Assembly (NCBI GenBank): GCA_030248215.1
Contig: JASANG010000314.1
Span: 62,001-126,000 of the forward strand
DNA length: 64,000 nt
Direction: 5' to 3'
DNA from: Enoplolaimus lenunculus
Lineage: Eukaryota; Nematoda; Enoplea; Enoplida; Thoracostomopsidae
Under the pieces are notes generated by a model. It made no database searches, was not told the DNA's origin, and worked only from the letters and a program-made list of their open reading frames with translations. Of this stretch, positions 58,601-64,000 are shown piece after piece (within the stretch, counting starts at the first letter, position 1; each line of letters starts with the position of its first letter). The position numbers and the translations under genes were made by a program.

Positions 58601-61600
58601 TTGACCTCGTTTGGTATCAGTATATGCTCCGGTATCGGGGGCGGGGCAATATGTCTCTGTCTCGGCCGCGGTAAAAATTGCAGCCTCGGGCGCGTAAGTC
58701 TAGAATCCACCTAAATTCTTGCCAAAACTTATTCAATATTCTCCTTTTCGTATCTTTATTTTGCTAAAAGTTGGGATTTTTAATGTTACATTTAAAAAAC
58801 ACTTACGTCCGAACTGTTCGACAAGTTCCCTTGGTATTGGACTTCTTTTCAAGGGAAGAATCTCATCCAGATCTGGTAAACCGGCCGCACACAAATCAGG
58901 ATAGTCATCAGTCTGCAAACCACTCACAGTGGCCTCGTCTGAAATGAAACACTTTAAATTTTGTCTATATACTTACATTACATAGACTAGGAATTTGATT
59001 TTCAACCGGGGAAAATCTTGATTGGTGGGTAACTTTTACCGCCAAATGACCGTTTTATAGGAAAATCTCAGTTATCCATTACTGATCGCTCATATGTAAC
59101 ATGCAAACAGGGATCGACCGGATATCCGTGTCCTGTTTTGGCATGCCGTATTAACCCACCAAATGCCAGATATTCGCGGTTGTGGAGCTGAATATCATAA
59201 AACTGCCTTTTACATCTGGAAATACTAAACATTTTGTTAGAATCTTAAATCTATAAACATATAATTTTCCAAAACTCTACCAATAGCGTACAAATTTGGA
59301 TGCTATATCCGGTTCACATCCGGTTTCGGTTTCAAAATGTGTTTGACGTCAAAAAAGTTAAATTTTTAAGTTGGAATGTGCCGATTAATCGGCATCGGCA
59401 CTGCGAAAAATTTCCGATCCTTTGCCGATACTTTTTGCACATAACAGACAGTTGGAATGCTATCAATTTCATTTCTGGGCGCACACCAGTTTGTCTGCTC
59501 AGGAAAATTGTTATCTCTCTTGCGTTTCAATTCGAAAAAGTAATAGAAATTAACCGTTCTTATAAAATTATAATCGATTATGACAAATAGGGTATAAGCC
59601 TCGGTATAATAATGTAATGTAGTATTCTATCTGCTTATTAAGCACGATGTACAAAGTAGGAATCGGCATCGGTTCGGCAAAACTTCAAAATAACGATCGG
59701 CAACGGTATCAGCATCGGCAAAAATTTGGTATCGGCACATCCCTATTTTAAGGCTAAAAATATTCATCCGGGGGTATCTCGAATAAGCGCTTGAACCGGG
59801 GTAAATCGAGTTTGGAGCGGCTGTGGCCGACTCGATGGCCATTACCCCCCTCCGGAGGGTTCAACCGGAATTCCTGTTCCGGCCGGAATACCAAAAAAAT
59901 TCAATTTCTGTTCCTGTTCCTGCGTTTAAAGATGCAGGAACAGGAATTTTTACGGTTTTGTGACAAATTATATATTCATAACTGGCTTCTCCCTACATGA
60001 CAAAAATTTCTCCCAAACGCTAATAACAATAATTTTAACTAATATTACCTGGCTTCTCCACAGCTTGAAAATTTCCGCCGGGAGGCGTTTCCTGGGCCCC
60101 CCCAGGAGTTTCCTGGGGGGCAGCTAATTTTGCTGGGGGGCAGTTTTCCTGGGGGCCCCCCAGATGATCTGGGGGGTCCTGGGGGGCTGGCTTAAAATTT
60201 TGCAAACCGACTTTTTGGACCATTTTTTCATTCTAGACCGTGTTTCCAACACAACGTAAGATTACTACTCATCGCTCAACATGACAAAAATTTCTCGCAA
60301 ACGCTAATAACAATAATTTTAACTAATATTACGTAAATACTGACAACTTAACCAGAAGTTGAAAGAAGCACAATTATATAAAATATAGATAATCTATAAT
60401 TGAAACTGTGATTAATATATATTTTGTATATTAGTCACAGCTTCAATTTATCATAAGGCTCAGGCGGGTTGAACTTGCTGCTGCAAGGTACTTTCGAATG
60501 CTGTATGCCCTGAAACGGTCTTTATATAATTGTGCTTTTTTCAGTTCATTATTGAATTGTACTAGTTACTACCGGTATTTGTAACGCTATTAAAAATTAT
60601 GAGTACTCAGCGTAATATAAAATCATATTTTGCCGAATGTCCGCTTCAAAAGAAGTCCAGGTCTTTACGTTTTAACATTGAAAATTTTTGACCTAGAAAA
60701 GTCCTGGGGGCCCCCAGCAAAAAAATTTGCTGGGGGGCATTTTGCTGGGGGGCGGCCGAAAATTCGCCGGGGGCCTTTCCTGGGGGCGGCAAAATTTTCG
60801 CCGGGGGGAATGAAAATTTCGAAAAGTGCTGGGCCCCCCGCCGTGGAGAAGCCAGCATAATCATTTAAATACTGGAAACTTTGTCTTTAAAAATTTGTTA
60901 TTTCGAAATTAGTGTTTTGGCATATTTCAAATTCAGGCACTATTCCAGTTCCTGCAGAGATTCAATGCCTGTTCCTGTTCCTGTCCCTGTTCCGGCAAAA
61001 TTTAATTCCTGTTAGAACCTCGCCCCTCAGTATGAAACCGCAGTTAGAAAATTTGTATCTTGAGCTTGCTCGATGTTGATGCTGTGATTTAAAAAGTATG
61101 ATACGCACATAAGTATATCATGTTGCAATAACTCCTTTTTGAAAAATCCAATAAAGCCAGCCTCGGAAACAGCTATGTTGGAAATTGCAACAGGAGTTTC
61201 GGTTCCGATAGGGAAATCCGGTATTTTTCACTATCCGCTTCCGGTAAGAAATCGGTTATTTCCTAACCGGAATTTTCAGGTATTTTCGGTATTGAAATTT
61301 CTTGATTCGAAAATTAAAGAAAAATTAGCGTATTACGCAAAATAATTTTTGTAATGTTGTCTGAACGTGTATTGCCAAAATTTTCAATTTGTGCTATGCG
61401 TACTCCAATATTTGTCATACGTTTCCATTTACTGCATTTGTTTTAGGATTCTGCCATTCTAAATGGTGTGTTTACACCATTAAAAGCGATAAAATAGCGT
61501 TAAAAATGAATTTTAGGGTAACAAGTATTGTTTGTTTTCACGTTCCAATATTTTTTAAATACCGGTTTTAGCATTTTAAAATTCCGGTTGCACACTGCTA

Positions 61601-62143
61601 GAGATGTGTCGACTGATCGCATCAGTAATATGGGAAATTTTCGTAAATAAAGTATCCACATCGGTCCTGCAAACAAATTCCGTAATTTTTGCAAACTGTT
61701 ACATATGTCTTTTGTATTTGTTTATAAAATACTTAATTGAAATGATCTTCTCGTAAAATTCATAACTGTTTCTGATGAATAGAATGATAAGTCTTCAGAT
61801 TCATAACGATGTAGTGTTGTAGTATCTTATGAGTTCTTTGCGCATCGTGTATTAAACTTCGAATCGGCTTAGTTTTCCATCTGTAAACTTTGAAAATATA
61901 ATCGGCATTAACAAAAAATTTATCAGCACATATATAATAAAACCGTGCAAAAAATTAATGTTTCAATCAAAAAAACGCACCAAATCGCTGTATTCCCAAT
62001 TTCTCTCGTAAATCAGCGAGAAATAAGTCGCCGTTAAGGCATTCGTCGACATCCTTTGCGGCTTCTTCGAACATTGCTTGTATTGGAAAAAACGACTGCG
62101 TTTGCTGAACGTCGGTAACGTTATTAACTGGTAAATTAACCAT
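43679..62143 (-). CDS. NUP155: Nucleoporin Nup155, 5' part (21 coding exons)
   Basis: Nup155 is a scaffold of the nuclear pore inner ring: an N-terminal beta-propeller followed by an alpha-solenoid. Exons, 5' to 3': 61981-62143, 58807-58938, 54907-55003, 54404-54474, 52149-52241, 51739-51899, 51268-51370, 50970-51043, 50726-50820, 50151-50248, 49714-49875, 49123-49223, 48457-48609, 48170-48277, 47909-47968, 47459-47546, 46770-46877, 46104-46157, 45531-45882, 44089-44274, 43679-43785. All junctions have AG/GT and agreeing phase, giving 855 codons from ATG 62143. Family landmarks: PRELVEQFGRMQ, DISRAWVSTDSDVYLWNY, GCLYEIDYQ, KINHCKGFLSYLVP, LELMHVRLPPGF, VHEFFKLHK, YVFVSRLVSNIWD. Exon 19 is a Gln/Arg-rich disordered loop. 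The last 600 or so residues expected are not in the window; a TGA follows in frame if exon 21 is not spliced. Confidence 0.93.
44608..44735. mobile_element. Fragment of the TAGGGATGT hAT-like family
   Basis: ATCGGCAGTGCAAAAATTAC through GAAATGCTATCAATTT and the following bases match the left part of the copy at 59372-59745. The ends are gone. Confidence 0.55.
44878..45230. mobile_element. hAT-like element with TAGGGATGT ends
   Basis: A 353-bp element with ends TAGGGATGTGAAGATACC and GGTACATCCCCA. A perfect 8-bp target duplication, TAAATGAT, lies at 44870-44877 and 45231-45238. It is inserted inside an older CAGGGTG-family element whose parts flank it. It is inverse to the copy at 59372-59745. 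Confidence 0.85.
45239..45364. mobile_element. Right part of an older CAGGGTG hAT-like element
   Basis: It ends AATTCCGGTTGCACCCTG. Together with about 44845-44877 it matches the element starting at 57901, sharing CAATTTAATAGATAAATGAT and AATTTTTATGCA on either side of the younger insertion. Confidence 0.6.
47100..47394. mobile_element. Decayed CAGGGTG hAT-like fragment
   Basis: AACCGAAATTCCAGTTGCAC near 47119 and AAATCCGGTTGCACCCTG ending at 47394 are ends of the family. The target duplication is not clear. It lies between Nup155 exons 16 and 17. Confidence 0.4.
48697..49030. mobile_element. hAT-like MITE, CAGGGTGCAACC family
   Basis: A 334-bp element, CAGGGTGCAACCCCGG to CCGGAATTCCGGTTGCACCCTG in shortened form, with a perfect 8-bp target duplication, CTAACAAT, on both sides. 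It lies in the intron between Nup155 exons 12 and 13. It shares its interior with the copy at 53046-53467. Confidence 0.9.
50008..50044. repeat. (ACG)n/(CAA)n microsatellite
   Basis: Short trinucleotide run in the intron between Nup155 exons 10 and 11. Confidence 0.8.
50469..50570. mobile_element. Fragment of a CAGGGTG hAT-like element
   Basis: CAGGGTGCAGCAGAATTCAG starts it, then AAATCCGGTAT and TCCCGGTAAGAAAATCCGG follow. The order of words matches the left part of the fragment at 61180-61597. Confidence 0.5.
52416..52606. mobile_element. GC-rich foldback element
   Basis: A palindrome of about 190 bp with GACGTCCGGCGCCGTCCGTC near both ends in opposite orientation. The flanks carry TTAAG at 52411-52415 and 52607-52611. 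CGTCCGTCA/CGTACGG words recur inside. A diverged relative lies at 12825-12949. Confidence 0.7.
52640..53590 (+). mobile_element. 3' fragment of a non-LTR retrotransposon (LINE)
   Basis: The fragment encodes the end of a ribonuclease H domain (NYGNDMVVELARIGAQIKF), then FTGPEPVIGIPQS, a CRTTKKFF-like segment, LRLNRTRLGLLIQIVTGHF and a terminal CDSCG...EEEYEEHFL zinc-knuckle-like motif. This order is typical of I/Jockey-type LINEs. Stop codons interrupt it (after ISQTN and after TGHF). A hAT-like MITE at 53046-53467 splits it inside the zinc motif, and the sequence resumes at 53476. The 5' part is absent. Confidence 0.75.
53046..53467. mobile_element. hAT-like MITE, CAGGGTGCAACC family
   Basis: A 422-bp element, CAGGGTGCAACCGGAATTCC to GTAATTCCAGTTGCACACTG, with a perfect target duplication, CTTCTTAA, at 53038-53045 and 53468-53475. 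It is inserted into the LINE fragment. It has inner words in common with 48697-49030 (CGATTGTCAA/TTGACAATCG) in inverse orientation. Confidence 0.9.
53655..53672. repeat. (TATC)n microsatellite
   Basis: Four to five TCTA units after the LINE fragment. Confidence 0.75.
55029..55295. mobile_element. hAT-like MITE, CAGGGTGCAAA subfamily
   Basis: A 267-bp element, CAGGGTGCAAAAGACAACTG to GCGGAATTCCATTTGCACCCTG in shortened form. The outer flanks TTACGCAT and ATGCGTAA are inverted rather than direct. It carries GAGACCGAGACC runs. It lies 26 bp upstream of the acceptor of Nup155 exon 3. Confidence 0.7.
55322..55686. mobile_element. hAT-like MITE, CAGGGTGCAACC family
   Basis: A 365-bp element with ends CAGGGTGCAACCGGAATTAC and AATTCCGGTTGCACCCTG. 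A perfect 8-bp target duplication, GTGACCGC, lies at 55314-55321 and 55687-55694. Subterminal ACCGGAACCGGAA repeats face each other. Confidence 0.92.
55807..57742. repeat. Composite repeat with internal tandem units, copy 2 (interrupted)
   Basis: Inverse copy of 23533-24360: it starts CAGTCGTAGTGGGACTACAT and ends with the GACAGACAGACGGACGGACA tract and CGCTTCGCTGAA. The same GAGGAATCT and AATTTGCATATTAGC type units run inside. A foreign stretch of about 860 bp, roughly 56325-57185, interrupts the unit series. Confidence 0.65.
57901..58250. mobile_element. CAGGGTGCAAA hAT-like element, right end unclear
   Basis: It begins CAGGGTGCAAAGCGAAACTG and contains a 23-bp tandem (ACAGAAAATTTATACCGGAA repeated) and the AATTTAATAGATAAATGAT stretch shared with 44845-45364. 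I could not fix its right end. Confidence 0.5.
59372..59745. mobile_element. hAT-like element with TAGGGATGT ends, copy 2
   Basis: A 374-bp element, TGGAATGTGCCGATTAATCG to GGTATCGGCACATCCCTA, flanked by TTTTAAGT and TTTTAAGG (7 of 8 match). It is the inverse sister of 44878-45230 and lies in the first Nup155 intron. Confidence 0.75.
59849..61020. mobile_element. Older GGAATTCCTGTTCC hAT-like element, interrupted
   Basis: The left part (GGGTTCAACCGGAATTCCTG to about 59976) and the right part (about 60861 to TTAATTCCTGTTAGAACC) belong to one element that the younger insertion 59982-60855 splits. A partly matching relative lies at 63668-63830 (TGCAGGAACCGGAATTTTTA). Confidence 0.55.
59982..60855. 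mobile_element. G/C-run transposon, CTGGCTTCTCC ends, copy 1
   Basis: An 874-bp non-autonomous element with inverted ends CTGGCTTCTCC and GGAGAAGCCAG and a 5-bp target duplication, CATAA. Next to each end is a 100-200-bp block of G- or C-run repeats (CCTGGGGGGCAG type). The centre is AT-rich and ordinary. A 67-bp extra block at its left (59982-60048) repeats the terminal 11 bp plus internal sequence also found at 60280-60331. It is 80-90% alike, by eye, to the inverse copy at 62238-63024. Confidence 0.85.
61180..61597. mobile_element. Decayed hAT-like element, GGTTGCACACTG end
   Basis: The right end AATTCCGGTTGCACACTG is clear. The left part (GGTTCCGATAGGGAAATCCG, then TTCCGGTAAGAAATCGG) matches the fragment at 50469-50570. 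The left border is approximate. Confidence 0.5.
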
Positions 62144-62237
62144 GATAGCATTAAAAACTGAAAACTAAATAAAAAGGTCAGGAGATTAAATATTAGTAAA
62201 AGCACGGACGTCACGTTGTAAGGATGCAAAGTAAAAG
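62144..62237 (-). promoter_or_regulatory. Immediate upstream region of Nup155
   Basis: Only 94 bp separate the Nup155 ATG from the transposon at 62238. A TTTATTTAG-like acceptor just upstream of the ATG suggests a 5' UTR intron may be present. I see no clear TATA box. Confidence 0.3.
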
Positions 62238-63024
62238 CTGGCTTCTCCACGGCGGGGGGCCCCAGCACTTTTCGAAATTTGCATTTTCCCCCGGCGAAAA
62301 TTTTGCCGCCCCCAGGAAAGGCCCCCCGGCGAATGTTCGGCCGCCCCCCAGCAAATTTTTTGCTTGGGGCCCCCAGGACTTTTCTAAGCCAAAAATTTTC
62401 AATGTTAAAACATAAAGACCTGGACTCTTATTGAGGCGGACATTCGGCAAAATGTGATTTTATATTACGCTGAGTACTCATAATTTTTAATAGCGTTACA
62501 AATACCGGTAGTAACTAGTACAATTCAATAATGAACTGAAAAAAGCACAATTATATAAAGACCGTTTCAGGGCATACAGCATTCGAAAGTACCTTGCAGC
62601 AGCAAGTTCAACCCGCCTGAGCCTTATGATAAATTGAAGCTGAAACTAATATACAAAATATATATTAATCACAGTTTCAATTATAGATTATCTATATTTT
62701 ATATACTTGTGCTTCTTTCAACTTCTGGTTAAGTTGTCAATATATACGTAATATTAGTTAAAATTATTGTTATTAGCGTTTGCGAGAAATTTTTGTCATG
62801 TTGAGCGATGAGTAATCTTACGTTGAGTTGGAAACACGGTCTTGAAAAAATGGTCCAAAAAGTCGGTTTGCAAAATTTTAAGCCTGCCCCCCCAGGACCC
62901 CCCAGATCATCTGGGGGCCCCCAGGAAAACTGCCCCCCAGCAAAATCAGCTGCCCCCCCGGAAACTCCTGCCCCCCCCCAGGAAACGCCCCCCGACGGAA
63001 ATTTTCAAGCTGTGGAGAAGCCAG
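62238..63024. mobile_element. G/C-run transposon, CTGGCTTCTCC ends, copy 2
   Basis: A 787-bp copy in inverse orientation to 59982-60855, with ends CTGGCTTCTCCACGGC and GCTGTGGAGAAGCCAG and a 5-bp target duplication, AAAAG (62233-62237, 63025-63029). Pro- and Gly-rich open frames inside it are read from C- and G-runs and are not genes. Confidence 0.88.
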
Positions 63025-63212
63025 AAAAGCGGGGTCAAGCCATACGCCAGACCTTTTTCTTTGCTTTTTTTCAACAAAGCAATGTCGAAAAGCCAAGGTT
63101 CCACCATGTAACTAGTGCATATGCAAAAAGTACAATGCACGCTGTGTTGTATGCTTGCTGGCAGCACAATGTCGACACATATAGTCGACGATAGAAACAG
63201 ATGGAGAGACGG

Positions 63213-63234
63213 GCTACGTGGCGCAGTGGTAGAG
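63213..63234 (+). repeat. tRNA-like SINE head, partial
   Basis: GGCTACGTGGCGCAGTGGTA carries an A-box-like promoter word (TGGCGCAGTGG). It is cut short by the foldback element that starts at 63235. The same head with its B box is at 63537-63606. Confidence 0.6.
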
Positions 63235-63491
63235 ATTTCTGATATTTAAGTAAAAATTTCTTACATTTAAGAAATATAACTAGCAAGGCGCACTTGAAAA
63301 GTATTTCTGTTGTATTAACAGAAAAGATTTAAGACAATTTTTCTAAAAATATCTGGAAATCATTTATTTTCAGACTTTATTTCAAAACTTTTCTAAAATC
63401 TTTTCTGTTAATACAACAGAAATACTTTTCAAGTGCGCCTTGCTAATTATATTTCTTAAATGTAAGAAATTTTTTCTTAAACATCAGAAAT
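63235..63491. mobile_element. Foldback MITE inserted in SINE-like DNA
   Basis: Arms of roughly 100 bp, ATTTCTGATATTTAAG...AGCAAGGCGCACTTGAAAAG and ...TTCTGTTGTATTAACAGAAA, are near-perfect reverse complements around a 50-bp centre. No coding sequence. The target duplication is unclear. Confidence 0.85.
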
Positions 63492-63536
63492 ATTATTTTG
63501 AGTGTAGTCGACGAAAAACGCAGTTGTAGAGGCAGG

Positions 63537-63606
63537 CTACGTGGCGCAGTGGTAGAGTGCTCGCTTAAGGATATATAGGTTAAGAGTTCGATCCCCGCTC
63601 TAGTCC
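63537..63606 (+). repeat. tRNA-like SINE head with A and B boxes
   Basis: GGCTACGTGGCGCAGTGGTA begins a 70-bp tRNA-like unit with an A box (TGGCGCAGTGGTAGAGTGC) and a B-box-like GAGTTCGATCC. The acceptor and anticodon stems do not pair well, so it is more likely a tRNA-derived SINE or pseudogene than a working tRNA. Confidence 0.55.
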
Positions 63607-64000
63607 GCTTTTCCAGCTGCTTAGTTGAAAGGTCTGATGTCCCGGTTCCTACCTTGACTGACACACCAGAATTCCATCAGAAATTTCATTCCTGTTCTTA
63701 TTCCCGTATTTAAAAATGCAGGAACCGGAATTTTTACGGTTTTGTGGCAAATTAGTGATAACTATTTATCTAAACATTGTAAACATTTTGCTTGAAAATG
63801 TTGATTTCGAAATGAGTGTTTTTCCAATTAGTTAAACTTTGTTACGAAACTGTTCGCAGATGAAAATTCGCTTATTTTCTAAGATAGACAACCGCGGCAC
63901 TAGCAATGGATCTAATCTCCGATCCTTTAATGTATGTAACGTGTAGCATCAGTTGACAATAGCTCTTGCAAATTTCGAACTATCGAATGAAAAATAAAGT
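63607..64000. other. Hat-like debris and non-coding end of window
   Basis: It contains a fragment at about 63668-63830 matching the GGAATTCCTGTTCC element at 59849-61020 (GTGGCAAATTA, AAATGAGTGTTTTT). I see no gene. Confidence 0.4.

Noticed and set aside
61963-62268. A 101-residue protein on the minus strand
   Set aside because: The first Nup155 exon lies in a different frame of the same stretch (ATG 62143), and that frame matches the family and the splice phase.
62808-63194. Proline-rich protein gene
   Set aside because: The frame is read from C-runs of the CTGGCTTCTCC transposon; the inverse copy gives glycine-rich frames the same way.
63537-63606. Functional tRNA gene
   Set aside because: A and B boxes are present, but the acceptor and anticodon stems pair poorly and a second partial head lies just upstream; a SINE head is the better reading.

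Overview
The window is animal nuclear DNA, about 64 kb, AT-rich, full of introns and crowded with small DNA transposons. I infer an invertebrate. The genes have many short exons with ordinary GT/AG boundaries, and the right-hand gene is a clear relative of the animal nucleoporin Nup155. Weak hints (intron style, hAT-like repeats) would suit a tunicate or another marine invertebrate, but I cannot name the species.

Layout. Positions 1-21,300 hold mainly non-coding DNA with hAT-like miniature elements, degenerate TTTAGGC-type arrays and two candidate exons on the + strand. Positions 21,314-26,174 hold a minus-strand host gene of 5 or 6 exons. It encodes a disordered, polyQ- and polyN-bearing protein of about 600 residues that I do not recognise. 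Positions 26,745-43,536 are a Polinton (Maverick) with 58-bp terminal inverted repeats. Positions 43,679-62,143 hold the first 21 coding exons of a Nup155 gene on the minus strand. I worked these out exon by exon, and all splice phases agree. Its introns carry many nested transposons. The last 2 kb hold a G/C-run transposon, a tRNA-like SINE and a foldback element.

The Polinton carries the usual kit on the + strand: integrase, capsid proteins, adenain-like protease, packaging ATPase and family-B DNA polymerase. It also carries unusual cargo: a NADAR-family N-glycosidase near the left end, and on the minus strand a dsRNA-binding-domain protein and a protein with an acidic, aromatic-ended tail. 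Two further unknown ORFs lie on the right. The divergent accessory blocks are separated by a control-like region of iterated ACAGTTG/CAACTGT dyads. NADAR (removal of ADP-ribose) and the dsRNA-binding protein together suggest a counter-defence set; this is inference. The element is treated as a fossil: it looks broken in its polymerase region and otherwise fairly complete.

The Polinton ends about 140 bp beyond Nup155 exon 21, and the expected C-terminal Nup155 exons are not seen on its other side. No clear target-site duplication joins the two flanks. This may mark a rearrangement, a very distant 3' half of the gene, or an assembly join.
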